Below, piece after piece: positions 45,603 to 54,374 of a DNA stretch of 55,772 nucleotides. Numbering within the stretch: position 1 is the stretch's first letter; every line of letters starts with the position of its first letter. The translations under genes were made by a program, and so were the position numbers. The notes below the pieces were generated by a model, which saw nothing but the letters and a program-made list of their open reading frames with translations, searched no databases and was not told where the DNA came from. The stretch comes from Sandaracinus sp. (lineage in GTDB: Bacteria > Myxococcota_A > Polyangia > Polyangiales > Houyiibacteriaceae), in the NCBI GenBank assembly GCA_020633125.1, contig JACKEH010000024.1, positions 1 through 55,772 on the forward strand. The letters are read 5' to 3'.

Positions 45603-46515
45603 GTGGAGCCTCACCTCGCGTCGCTCGACCTCAACCTGCTCGTCGCGCTCGACGCGCTCTTGCAGGAAGGCAGCGTCACGCGTGGCGGCACGGCGGCTCG
45701 GCCTCTCGCAGCCCGCGACCAGCCACGCGCTCGCGCGCCTTCGTGAGCTCTTCGGGGATCCGCTGCTCGTGCGCGTCGGTCGTGGCCTCGCGCCGACCCC
45801 ACGCGCCGAAGCGTTGCGCGCTCCTCTCGAGCGTGTGCTCGTCGACGTCCGTCGTTTGCTGCGCGAGCGTCCCGAGTTCGACCCCGCCGCCTCGCGCCGC
45901 CGCTTCGTGCTGCTCTGCCCCGATCTGCTCGCGCCGCTGCTTCCCAATCTGCTCGCGGTGCTCGAACGCGAAGCGCCCGGCGTCGACCTCGCGGTCGAGC
46001 AACCTCGCGGCGACATTCACGGACCGCTCGAAGAAGGACGCGCGGACGTCGCGCTCGGCCCGACGCGTTGGGGCCGCGCAGGCCTCTTGCGTCGCGGGCT
46101 CGGCACGTTGCGTTGGTGCGTCGTCGGTCGAAACGACCACCCCGCGTGGCGGGGACGTTGGACCACGACCAAGTGGCTCGCCCATCCACACGTCGAGGTC
46201 CGCACCGGCAACCCCGACCCCAACATGATCGGCGAAGCCCTCGCCGCCGCCGGCCTCGAACGCCGCGTCGGCCTGACGGTCCCCGGCTTTCTCGCGGCGC
46301 TCGTCGCCGTCTCGAAGAGCCGCCTCTTCTTCTGCGCGCCCCGCGAGCTCGCGACGCCGCTCGCCGAGCTTCTCGGGCTCACGCTTCGTCCGCTGCCGAT
46401 CGAGGCGCCGCCGATTCCGGTCGCGCTCTTCTGCTCGGAGCGCGTCGCGCACGAACCCGGCACGGCGTGGCTGCGTGAGAAGGTCGCGGAGGTCGTCGGA
46501 CCGACACTGAAATGA
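45603..46515 (+). CDS. LysR-family regulator (one frameshift)
   Basis: About 304 residues after repair. The GTG at 45603 opens EPHLASLDLNLLVALDALLQEGSVT; near 45684 one extra base in GTGGCGG breaks the helix-turn-helix, and the next frame resumes ARRLGLSQPATSHALARLRELFGDPLLVRVGRGLAPTP, a normal NodD-like LysR DNA-binding end. The effector domain is complete to VGPTLK. It is divergent from the SDR gene across 129 bp, the usual layout for a LysR regulator and its target. The break is inside the most conserved part of the family, so a real loss would kill the protein; an indel error is likelier. Confidence 0.78.
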
Positions 46516-46694
46516 GGCGACGCACGGGAAGTTTGCTCGAGACTCGCCAGGTCCGAGACGGACGGACCTGTGCGATCGCCAAGAACACTCGTAAGACTGG
46601 CGGTCCTCACTCGACTTCGAAGTCCCGTCGCGGAGAAGCATCACGACCGCCCATCCGGGCGGCCGATGTCGATTTCCGGCGTCGACGCAGCGGC

Positions 46695-49269
46695 CTACAC
46701 GCCCGCCGCGGTTCCCGAGGCGAGCGAGGTCTCTCCCCCGTCCCCGAGGGCCCGAAGGAACCGACGCAGATGCGACCACGCGTCATCCCCAACTCCGTCG
46801 AGATTCACGCGCACGTCGCCGCCCGTGCGCGTCGCACGCACGACCACGCTTCCCAACACGACTTCGAGCTCCTCGACCTCGGGCATCGGCACCTCGGCCG
46901 GCGCGCGCCGGACCTCGGCGTCCGGTGGCTCCTCCCGATGAACCAGGCCCTCGTTCGGAAGCGCGGTGAAATCGCCCACGCCGACGATGCCTCGCATGCG
47001 TTCCAGGAAGGGGTCGTTCGTACCGAACACGACCTCGTCCGACGTGCCGTCGAAGAGCCCCTCGAACAGAGCGCGTTTGTGCGTGATGCCCTCGGCGACA
47101 CGCCCTTCGATCCCGGCGGGCGCGGTGAGCGTCAGCACTCGGACCGAGCCCTTCTGCCCCATGCGGTGCACTCGGCCGACGCGCTGCTCGAACACCGCCG
47201 GATTCCACGGCAGGTCGAGTTGCACCACGGTGCTCGCGGCCGCTTGAAGGTTGAGCCCGACACCGCCTGCGTCGGTGGAAAGAAAGAGCCGCGCGTCAGG
47301 ATCGTCGTGAAACGCCGCGACCGCCCTCGCACGCCGGGCACCGTCCAGCTCCCCGTGAAACTCGAGGCACCGCAGCCCACGCGCGCGCAGCTTCGGGCCG
47401 AAGGATTCGCTCGAGCAACACGAGCATGCGCCGCCACTGACTGAATACGACGACCTTCTCGCCGGCATCCAGGAGCGCGAGCAGTTGTTCGCGCGCCAAC
47501 TCGAGCTTCGGCGACGGGTACTCTGCGAGCAGCTTCTCGACGCTCCACGAGTCGAGCTTCGGTTCGACCTCGGCGAAGAGGTAGAGCGCGAGCCCGTTGC
47601 AGATCATGCGCATCGACTGCAGCTCCGACATCAAAGCGAGCACGTCGGCCTGAAGAAGGACCTTCTTTCGAAGAATGTGCGCGGCGCGCTGCTGATGCCG
47701 CGCGTGCGCGGCGTGCTGCCCGTCCGACATGGAGGCGTAGCGCACGTCGTCGAGTCGCTCGGGCAACTCCGAGAGCACCTCCTCTTTCGTGCGGCGCAGC
47801 CAGCGCGTTCCCATACGACGCCGAAGCAGCTCCAACCCGCGCACGCCGACGATCTTGCCGTCGGCGTCCGCGCCGAGCGCGTGCTCGGGCAGGAGGCGCC
47901 ACATCGGACCGAGGGCTCGCCGGTCGAGCAGCTCCATGACCGAATGCAGCTCTTGAAGGCGATTCTCCAGCGGTGTCCCGGTCAACGCGAGGACACGTGT
48001 CGTCTCGAGCGCCTTCACCGACTTCGCCGTGAGCGTGTTCCAGTTCTTGATGCGCTGCGCTTCGTCGACGACGAGCAGCGCTGCGTCGAGCGCGCGAAGC
48101 TCTCCGAGGTCGTGGCGCAAGGTCGCGAAGTTCAGCACCCACACGTCCGCCTCTCGTGTGCGAATCGCTTCGCGCCGTCGTCGTCGTGACCCCTCGAGAA
48201 CACACACCGAGAGCGACGGCGCGTGGCGCATGACTTCTCGACGCCACTGGTCCTTGAGCGAGGCCGGGCAAACGACCACGGTGCGATGCGCCTCCCCGAG
48301 CGCACGTAGCAACACGATCGCCGCGATCGTCTGTACGGTCTTCCCGAGGCCCATGTCGTCCGCCAGCAACGCCCGGCCCTCCCGCACGGCGAAGAGGACG
48401 CCCTCGATCTGATAGGGGCGAAGTCGGACCGCCAGCGCGCGTTCGACGGCGCGCCACGCCGCGGGCGCGGTGCCATCCCCAGCGAGATGTCGTCGGAGCT
48501 TTCGCTCGAAGCGAGCGAAGCGCGTGCGCCAATCGTCGCGCGCCACCCACGCCTCGATCTGCTCCGCCAGCCCCTCCGCCATCCAGAGCCCCCGCGTGCG
48601 GGAGAGCGCGTCCTGCAACACCTTCGGCGAGACACGCGCACGAACGTGGCCTTCCGAGTCCAGCAGGTTCGCGACCGAGGGCCGACGTCCAGGCGGGAGG
48701 TAGACGAAGACGTCGGTGGTCGGCGCCACCACGCCGCCCTCGCTCCAACGAGGTCGGTACATCGCGACGGGTCGGTCGAGCGGTGGTTCCGCGCGCTCCG
48801 ATGCCGCGCCTCGGTCCCGTGTCGCGCTGGCGCGTCCCAAGCTCGCCTTCGACGCTCGCCTCGCCTTGGAACCGCTGGATGCGGGCGAGGGATGGCGCTC
48901 GAGGACGGAGACCGTGTCCCGCGTCGTCGAGGTCTCGCTCACGTCCGGCTCGACACGCGCCGCCGTGGGGCTCGACGAGACCTCGTCGATCACCGCCACC
49001 TGGTGTTTGCAGAGAGGGAGCTCGCTCGTCCAAGCGTCGGCGCAGCTGCAGCTCATGGCGCGGCTCGACGCCCAAATCACCTCGTAGGAGCGGGTCCCGC
49101 ACGAAGAGCCGACGCGCCACCGACCGTACCGCGCCCCTCCCGCGGGGCGCTCGAGAATCGAAAGGCCACCGCTTCTTCCGGAACGCTCCTTCGTCTCCCC
49201 ACGACGCGCTTTCGCGATCGCGTCGCGCACCATCGACTCCGCCTGCTCGTCGCCCTTCGCCAGCATCAT
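46695..49269 (-). CDS. SWIM zinc-finger SNF2-family helicase (one frameshift)
   Basis: About 857 residues after repair. Near residues 65-85 a SWIM zinc finger is visible (CSC...CKH in EVIWASSRAMSCSCADAW...LCKHQ). The SNF2 ATPase follows: RLRPYQIEGVLFAVREGRALLADDMGLGKTVQTIA (motifs Q, I), VVDEAQRIKN (motif II) and ALTGTPLENRLQEL (motif III). The second RecA half crosses the break near 47400: EKVVVFSQWRRMLVLLERIL joins KLRARGLRCLEFHGELDG, then DAGGVGLNLQAA and RVHRMGQKGSV (motifs V, VI). A GAGGG site precedes the ATG at 49269; a second ATG follows directly. It probably remodels DNA-protein complexes in repair or transcription. Confidence 0.8.
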
Positions 49270-49395
49270 TCGGCGACCCTCGCAGCCGCCTGTGACGCCG
49301 ATCGGCATGCAACACCGAGAAGCGGTCGCGCCGCGTCCCCCTCCGGCCCGTTCTCGTCCGGTTCGCCACGTGCCGCCTACGCCACGAGGTTGTCG

Positions 49396-49401
49396 TAGGC
49401 T
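49396..49401 (+). promoter_or_regulatory. -10 box of the 49408 gene (leaderless type)
   Basis: TAGGCT, 6 bases (TCGACG), then ATG. Confidence 0.55.
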
Positions 49402-49407
49402 TCGACG

Positions 49408-49854
49408 ATGAACCGCCGTCTCCTCGTGGCCGCCTCGCTGGAGCACGTCGTCCGGATCGCGCGCCAGGTCGGAGCATCGACCGAGGAGCTCGACTCGCTC
49501 GTCGACCCCGCAATCGAAGCTGCGTGGCAGAGCCGGGGCGACGCGTCGCTCGCCACGCGTGCCGACGGGGTCGCCGATCGACTCTCCGACGACCTGCTCA
49601 CCGATCTCGCGAGCCGCGCCGCCGCACTCCTCGCGCGCGGCGACGTCGAGGGGCCGCAGACGTTGAACCTGATCGACGACTTCGTCGACCAGGTCGATCC
49701 CGACGGAGAGCTCGGGCTCGAAGAGGAAGCCGAGTGGCGCGCCGCCCTCGCGCCGCTCCTCGCACGCGCCGAAGTCTACCGCGCCGACCTCGAACCGCAC
49801 TTCGTGGAAGCGCCGGGCTGGGCGGCGCGCTGGCAAGACGATTGGGACCGCTGA
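49408..49854 (+). CDS. Acidic hypothetical protein
   Basis: 148 residues, MNRRLLVAASLEHVVRIARQVG onward, no signal peptide by the usual rules. The sequence is helical and acidic (DDFVDQVDPDGELGLEEEAEW), and ends in a Trp-rich tail (GWAARWQDDWDR). I recognise no family. The -10 box fixes the start. It is divergent from the SNF2 gene, and its stop is 6 bp from the convergent next gene. Confidence 0.65.
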   Translation: MNRRLLVAASLEHVVRIARQVGASTEELDSLVDPAIEAAWQSRGDASLATRADGVADRLSDDLLTDLASRAAALLARGDVEGPQTLNLIDDFVDQVDPDGELGLEEEAEWRAALAPLLARAEVYRADLEPHFVEAPGWAARWQDDWDR

Positions 49855-49860
49855 GCGGGC

Positions 49861-51144
49861 TCACCTCGCCGGACACCCGCTCACGCGCCCCGTCTCGTAG
49901 CGCCCGTAGCGCCCGAGACCGATCTCGCGTCCGTCGTCGGTCGACGTGACGCGCAACGGCATCCGAATCGGATGCGTGCACCCTTCGGCGCGGTCGACGA
50001 GCGTGACGGCGGTCACGAGGAGCATGCTCCGCGCGAAGTCGAGGGAGAGCGTGCGCTCGGCGAGCTCTCCCGCGTGGCCTCGCTCGAAGTGTGCGAGGCG
50101 ATCCGCGCGACGAACCCGTCGTCCGAAGAGCGCGATGGCCACGGCCGGAGGAGGTGGCGGGGTGGCGCTCCGCGCGAAACGGGCGAGCTCGACGTGAGGG
50201 ACTCCGCCGTCGGAATGCGCGCGAAGAACGCGCTCGTAGAGATCACGACGCGCGCGATAGTGCAGCGCGAAGGTGTCGTCGCGTTTCGCCCGGGCGACGG
50301 CACCGCGTCGGACGAGCCCGTCGAGAAGAGCCGAGGCCGCCGCCGGCGCCCTCGCGAAGGGCGCGTCGTCGAGAAGAGCGCGAGCTTGGTCGGCGAGCCC
50401 GCGCACGCGTCGCTCGAGCGGCGTGGCGTGAACCGCGTGCGCGGGAACACGGTCGAAAAGGATCACGTCGACGTGCTCGCGAAGCCCTCGCACGGCCGCC
50501 GGGATGCCCACGACGACCTTCTCGCCTGCGCCGCCACGAAGCAGGTCGTCCATCGCACGCACGCCGTCGAGCAAAAGCTCGACCGCCTCGAAGGGACGCC
50601 CGCGACGTGCCCAATCCCGCGCCACGACGGCGACCGCGCTCGCGAACAGACGCAGCCGACTCTCGTCGGGCGGCGTGGCGCCAGGCGGAAAAGGCGTGCA
50701 GATGCTTCCGAACGCGACGACCTCCTGCACCTCGCGGACGAGCTCTTCGCATGCGGCCGCCGCGGCGCGCTCGTCGGGGAGGACGACGTCGAGGGGAACG
50801 CGTGGCGTCCGCGAGAGGTCGGCGGTCAGGCGCTGGTGCAGCCCCTCCGAGATCGACGCGAAACAGAAGTGGCCAGGACCGGTGCGCGAAAAGAGCGCTC
50901 CGAGACGCGCCGCGCCGGAGCCCTCGCGTGTCTCGCCACGCAATACCGGACGCTCGCACGAGCCTCTCGGATAGGTCGTCGCTTCGTGGGTCGCCCATTC
51001 GTGAATCGCCGCGACCTCTTCCGGCGGCACCGCGCGACGGGCGTGCAGCATCACGTAGCCGAGCACGCTGAGCGCGAGCACGCCGAGGCCGACGAAGCGG
51101 ACCTTCCGCGTCGATTTCGGAGGCGGACGAGCATCCCGCGTCAC
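49861..51144 (-). CDS. Membrane-anchored hypothetical protein
   Basis: 427 residues. A basic start (TRDARPPPKSTRKVRF) and one hydrophobic segment at about 18-34 (VGLGVLALSVLGYVML) make a signal anchor; the rest lies outside the cytoplasmic membrane. Helical throughout, with four or five scattered Cys. Phrases such as RGRPFEAVELLLDGVRAMDDLLRGG and ARSMLLVTAVTLVDRAEGCTHP look like helical hairpins of a TPR-less alpha-solenoid, and similar unknown proteins are common in myxobacteria. No family or catalytic motif is seen. The lipoprotein gene at 51179-51814 is upstream on the same strand, 34 bp away. Confidence 0.68.
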   Translation of the reverse strand: MTRDARPPPKSTRKVRFVGLGVLALSVLGYVMLHARRAVPPEEVAAIHEWATHEATTYPRGSCERPVLRGETREGSGAARLGALFSRTGPGHFCFASISEGLHQRLTADLSRTPRVPLDVVLPDERAAAAACEELVREVQEVVAFGSICTPFPPGATPPDESRLRLFASAVAVVARDWARRGRPFEAVELLLDGVRAMDDLLRGGAGEKVVVGIPAAVRGLREHVDVILFDRVPAHAVHATPLERRVRGLADQARALLDDAPFARAPAAASALLDGLVRRGAVARAKRDDTFALHYRARRDLYERVLRAHSDGGVPHVELARFARSATPPPPPAVAIALFGRRVRRADRLAHFERGHAGELAERTLSLDFARSMLLVTAVTLVDRAEGCTHPIRMPLRVTSTDDGREIGLGRYGRYETGRVSGCPAR

Positions 51145-51178
51145 GTCGGACCTCGCGTCACTCGGCGCATCCCCGACC

Positions 51179-51814
51179 TCACTCGCACGAAGGCGGAAGC
51201 GCGAGCCCGAGCTCGGGGGCGAGCGAACGATGCATCACGAGCCCGGCCTCGCAGGTTCCCGGATCGTCCGCCGCCGACGCCAACAAACGTCCCGCGTCCG
51301 AGCACGCTTCGCCGAAGATCTCGGCGCGCTGCGCGGAGAGCGCGCACACACAATCGCGGTAGCGTTGGCAAGCTCCCGCGGGCGGCGGTGGCTCCCCTCG
51401 CGCCTCACGCTCTGCCCGACGCGCCTCGGCTTCGCGCCGTACGCGGGCTTCACGCGACTCGTAGTCGCCGTTCCACTCTCCCGCTTCGACGCCGCTCAAC
51501 TCGACGTGCAGCGTCTCTGGATCGAGCCGCAACGTGCCGCCGATCGGCGTCGTCTCCCACCCGTCGTCGCCGAGGCTCGCGCGCGCCAAACGCGTGGCCA
51601 CGTACGCGTCGCCTTCGACATGCCCCTCGAGCGCGACCAATCGGTACGGGTGTCGTGGGAACGTCAGGTTGGTGTCGTAGACGAAGACCGTCTTGCCCTG
51701 CCCTTCGTAGGACGTCTGAAGCGCCGACGGGATCGCGACCGCGGGACGCGGCAAGGGCCGGTCTTCCGAGCAGGCGACCGAACCGAGGAGCAGCACCACG
51801 AGCAGTCCGCGCAT
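51179..51814 (-). CDS. Lipoprotein of unknown function
   Basis: 211 residues with MRGLLVVLLLGSVACSED: a lipobox LGSVAC, Cys at 15. The middle (35-115) is beta-rich (YRLVALEGHVEGDAYVATRLARA, GGTLRLDPETLHVELSG). A charged helix (REARVRREAEARRAEREARGE) and a Cys-rich end (CQRYRDCVCAL...ACSDAG...CEAGL...SCE, six Cys) follow, likely disulfide-bonded outside the cell. The family is unknown. TACCCT, 6 bases before the ATG, gives the start and suggests a leaderless mRNA; the membrane protein gene follows at 34 bp. Confidence 0.72.
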   Translation of the reverse strand: MRGLLVVLLLGSVACSEDRPLPRPAVAIPSALQTSYEGQGKTVFVYDTNLTFPRHPYRLVALEGHVEGDAYVATRLARASLGDDGWETTPIGGTLRLDPETLHVELSGVEAGEWNGDYESREARVRREAEARRAEREARGEPPPPAGACQRYRDCVCALSAQRAEIFGEACSDAGRLLASAADDPGTCEAGLVMHRSLAPELGLALPPSCE

Positions 51815-51820
51815 GCGGCG

Positions 51821-51826
51821 AGGGTA
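51821..51826 (-). promoter_or_regulatory. -10 box of the 51814 lipoprotein gene (leaderless type)
   Basis: Minus strand TACCCT, 6 bases (CGCCGC), then ATG. Confidence 0.55.
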
Positions 51827-51951
51827 CCCATGCTAGCGAGCGCTGCGCACGGCCTCGGGAAGCGACGCGAAGTCGACGTCACCCACGAGCCGTCGAGACC
51901 GCGTCGAGGTTTCGGCAATCCTGCACCGTCACGAAGCGCGCGCTTCGCCCC

Positions 51952-52240
51952 ATGCAGCCTTCCTCGATCCGCAAGCCGCTGCTCAAGGCTGCGCTCGCAG
52001 CTGGCCTCGCTCGGAAGACCGACCTCGGCGTGGAAGGACGCGTCCCGAGTTCGCATTGGTTTCGCCACTCCGCCAACAGCCTGCTGCGACAGGTCGCAGC
52101 AGGTATCGTGCAGCGGTCGATCACGGGCCACGTGACCGAGGCGATGTCGGACCACTACGACTGCGTCAGCCTCGACGAGAAGCCGCGGATGCGTTCCGGT
52201 GGCTTGGCAACTCTGGGAGTCGCTCTGGGATGTCGGTCCC
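51952..52240 (+). pseudogene. Tyrosine recombinase (integrase) C-terminal remnant
   Basis: Translating from 51952 gives SSIRKPLLKAALAAGLARKTD, then HWFRHSANSLLRQVAAGIVQRSITGHVTEAMSDHYDCVSLDEK: the HxxR box (HWFR), the GH box (ITGH) and the catalytic Tyr (DHY) of a phage-type integrase. The core-binding and N-terminal domains, including the first catalytic Arg, are missing upstream, so it is a fragment of about 90 residues. It ends about 60 bp from the 3' end of a tRNA-Gly gene, the standard attachment place of such elements. It probably marks an old, mostly lost, integrated element. Confidence 0.72.
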
Positions 52241-52251
52241 CGAAGACGACG

Positions 52252-52283
52252 ACGGCCGGTGAGGGGCAACCTCAACCGGCCGT
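52252..52283. terminator. Hairpin downstream of the tRNA
   Basis: ACGGCCGGT pairs with ACCGGCCGT, and GAGG with CCTC inside with one bulged A. It lies 20 bp beyond the tRNA 3' end, between it and the integrase remnant, and could end the tRNA transcript or be an element end. Confidence 0.5.
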
Positions 52284-52301
52284 AACTGCTCGTCTTTTCG
52301 G

Positions 52302-52374
<73 letters not shown>

Positions 52375-52386
52375 GAGCGGAGGCGG

Positions 52387-52415
52387 AATCTGGGCGAGCG
52401 GCGCGAGGATGTCAA
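52387..52415 (-). promoter_or_regulatory. Promoter of tRNA-Gly
   Basis: Minus strand: consensus TTGACA (52410-52415), 17 bases, CAGATT (52387-52392). The start should fall about 6 bases before the mature 5' end. Confidence 0.65.
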
Positions 52416-52449
52416 GACCGTCGTTCAGCGCGCGAGAGCCCGGTCGACG

Positions 52450-52587
52450 AGCGCCCCGAGAGTCGGCAGCGTCAACGCGGTCGCGGCGAGCCGGTCGCGC
52501 TCGAGCCGCTGGAGGACCAGCGCCCCGAGAGTCGGCAGCGTCAACGCGGTCGCGGGGAGCCGGTCGCGCTCGAGCCGCTGGAGGACC
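52450..52587. repeat. 69-bp tandem duplication
   Basis: Two adjoining copies (52450-52518 and 52519-52587) with one difference in about 69. On the minus strand the frame ending at 52425 encodes a 23-residue unit (LQRLERDRLxATALTLPTLGALV) twice, then DRALAR. This may be the end of a broken gene on the far side of the tRNA. The rest of 52375-52710 shows no gene. Confidence 0.75.
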
Positions 52588-52710
52588 GGACACCAGTCGG
52601 AGCCGCCGGAGACGTCGCTCTTCCCTGCGCGCGCGTGGCAGGCGTGACGGCGATCGGGCGAGCGAGCCGACGAATCTCCACGCTCCCACCCATCACACCA
52701 CCGAGCGCGT

Positions 52711-53361
52711 TCACTCGCACCCCGCCACGCCACCGTGGTGGGAGCAACATCCTCGCAAGCTTCCGCCACAACGGCAGGTCGGAGACGACGTTCCGTCACG
52801 GCAGACGACTCGCGCGCCCTCGCCTTCTCCGCGGACGTCTCCCGCGGCGGCTCCGCGGCCTCGACCCTCGAACGCTCGGTCGCTCCACACGCCTTCGCGC
52901 CCCTCACAAACTTCGCTTGCGTAGCGGAAGACGTCGGCGTCGTAGGCCTCGAGGGTGAGCGCCGCCCCCGCACGCTGCTCCGTGATGGGCCACGTCCAAA
53001 CGCACGCGCCGAGACGTGCGCGGCGCTCACGACGCGCGAGCGTCTCGCAGGGCGCGCTCGCTTCGTGAAAGGGCACGTTCCAGGTCACGACGGGAGGGAC
53101 GATCTCGCGAGGGTCGGGCAATCGGCCCGCGACACGAGACGCGTGATCGCCCTCGGGCAGCCACCCACGGGTGTCGAGCTGAAGGCATCCCGCGAGGCGT
53201 CCCTCGGCGTCGCGGACCACCCGTGAAACCCGACGATGCACGGCGGAGCGACCGTCGACCTCGAGACGCCCCCACGACGGAGCCACGGTTTGCGCGAGCG
53301 CGCCGGTCGCGAGCGCGACGCTCACGAGGACGAGCATGAACGTCCGGCGTCCCTCCCCCAC
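52711..53361 (-). CDS. Exported Cys-rich hypothetical protein
   Basis: 216 residues from a GTG. VGEGRRTFMLVLVSVALATGALAQT is a good signal peptide; a beta-rich domain follows (WGRLEVDGRSAVHRRVSRVVRDAEGRLAGCLQLD, IVPPVVTWNVPFHEAS), then a Cys/Gly-rich end. The last 60 residues have weaker codon bias, so a frameshift there cannot be excluded. A TACCCT -10 box ends exactly 6 bases before this GTG, which decides the start over the in-frame ATG 24 bases further in. No family is recognised. Confidence 0.6.
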   Translation of the reverse strand: MGEGRRTFMLVLVSVALATGALAQTVAPSWGRLEVDGRSAVHRRVSRVVRDAEGRLAGCLQLDTRGWLPEGDHASRVAGRLPDPREIVPPVVTWNVPFHEASAPCETLARRERRARLGACVWTWPITEQRAGAALTLEAYDADVFRYASEVCEGREGVWSDRAFEGRGRGAAAGDVRGEGEGARVVCRDGTSSPTCRCGGSLRGCCSHHGGVAGCE

Positions 53362-53367
53362 ACTCCC

Positions 53368-53373
53368 AGGGTA
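53368..53373 (-). promoter_or_regulatory. -10 box of the 53361 gene (leaderless type)
   Basis: Minus strand TACCCT, 6 bases (GGGAGT), then GTG. Confidence 0.5.
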
Positions 53374-53780
53374 GCGAGGGTCCTCGCGGCCGGGCACCTC
53401 GATCTCCGCTCCTCCTACGAGTCACGCGCCGAACGACCCACGCGCAAGAGACGCACGCACGCAAGGCCTGCACGTCGGCGATTGCGCGACGGCGGCCCGG
53501 TCTCATCGAGTCGACGTCGGGAACGTTCACGCCGCGCGCTCCGCCGCGCGCCGTTCCCCCGACGCGCGCAAGAGTTGCTCTCACGCAAGCGATGCACGGC
53601 GCGCCCGACGGGCTTCGATCCCCCTCCCCTCCCCGTCCGTTCCCTCGCGCTTCGACGTGCTGCGAGGTGTCCCACGTGGCGATCGAGTGTCGGTGCTCCG
53701 CGCGAAACGTCGCAACTCGTGCGCTTGCGTAGCAGCCGACGCGCGACGACATCGCCCACGATTTTCGACCGAAACCCGTC
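53374..53780. other. Intergenic region without a recognisable gene
   Basis: About 400 bp between divergent genes. Both strands hold open frames but only with Arg/Ala-rich shadow-type translation. It leads into the sigma54-type promoter at 53781, so enhancer sites for an activator may lie here; no clear inverted repeat was found by eye. Confidence 0.5.
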
Positions 53781-53796
53781 TGGCACGTCCGGTGCT
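53781..53796 (+). promoter_or_regulatory. Sigma54 (-24/-12) promoter
   Basis: TGGCACG, TCCG, GTGCT: GG at 53782-53783 and GC at 53794-53795, the strict 12-base register, one mismatch to TGGCACG-N4-TTGCW. Transcription should start near 53807, before a GGAGG site and the ATG at 53817. Confidence 0.65.
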
Positions 53797-53816
53797 CTAG
53801 AGGCGATGCGGAGGAC

Positions 53817-54293
53817 ATGATGGACAACAAGGCACTTTGGATTCTCGGCGCGCTCCTCGCGGTCGGTGGAGGCTACGGCGCATGCGCACTGTCGACGTCG
53901 GACGACGCGGCGGAAGAGCTCGCCGTCGATCCCGGCGGCCCCGACGTTCCGACGGTGCCGGACATGCCGGAGATGGCGGTCGACGCCGGTGTCGGCACGC
54001 CGGTGCCGACCGATCCGGTCGTGGAACCGGAGCAACCGACGATGCCCCCGTCGAACACGATGGGATGCGAGGGCGAATGCATGCAAGGTCAGGTGTGCTG
54101 CCCCACGACGGGTGACTGCGTTCCCGCGGACTGCCCGAACTGCTGCAGCCCGGATCTGACGCAGCAACCGGTCATCCCGACCGAGCTCGCACCGCGCGAA
54201 GACGGCCCGGCAGGCCCGATGCCTTCGCCCGAAGCGATCGAAGGAGGCGGCGGCATTCGACCGCCCGGACCCGACCCGCGCGTCGCGCAATGA
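53817..54293 (+). CDS. Cys-rich exported protein under a sigma54-type promoter
   Basis: 158 residues. MMDNKALWILGALLAVGGGYGACALS is a membrane-targeting start (Cys near 23 might be a lipid site, though the box is poor). An acidic Pro/Val linker follows (PDVPTVPDMPEM, PVPTDPVVEPEQP). One compact Cys cluster, CEGECMQGQVCCPTTGDCVPADCPNCC, has nine Cys in 27 residues, like a small disulfide-rich module, then a Pro/Gly tail. GGAGG lies 4-5 bases before the first of two ATGs. The family is unknown; a secreted or surface role is likely. Sigma54 control in myxobacteria often links to development or starvation. Confidence 0.75.
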   Translation: MMDNKALWILGALLAVGGGYGACALSTSDDAAEELAVDPGGPDVPTVPDMPEMAVDAGVGTPVPTDPVVEPEQPTMPPSNTMGCEGECMQGQVCCPTTGDCVPADCPNCCSPDLTQQPVIPTELAPREDGPAGPMPSPEAIEGGGGIRPPGPDPRVAQ

Positions 54294-54308
54294 CCTGACA
54301 CACCCAGG

Positions 54309-54336
54309 ACGAGCCCCTGCTTCGGCGGGGGCTCGT
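54309..54336. terminator. UUCG-type convergent terminator
   Basis: ACGAGCCCCTGC, TTCG, GCGGGGGCTCGT: 12 pairs with one G-U, between the Cys-rich gene and murB. Confidence 0.75.
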
Positions 54337-54374
54337 TCGTGTCCGTCGCGTGTGGATCGACGACGCGCGACGCG

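Noticed and set aside
43326..46016. Fusion of SDR and GNAT in one 896-residue frame
   Set aside because: The join is a frameshifted stretch of Arg-rich sequence; the GNAT gene has its own GGAGG and ATG and the SDR continues in another frame.
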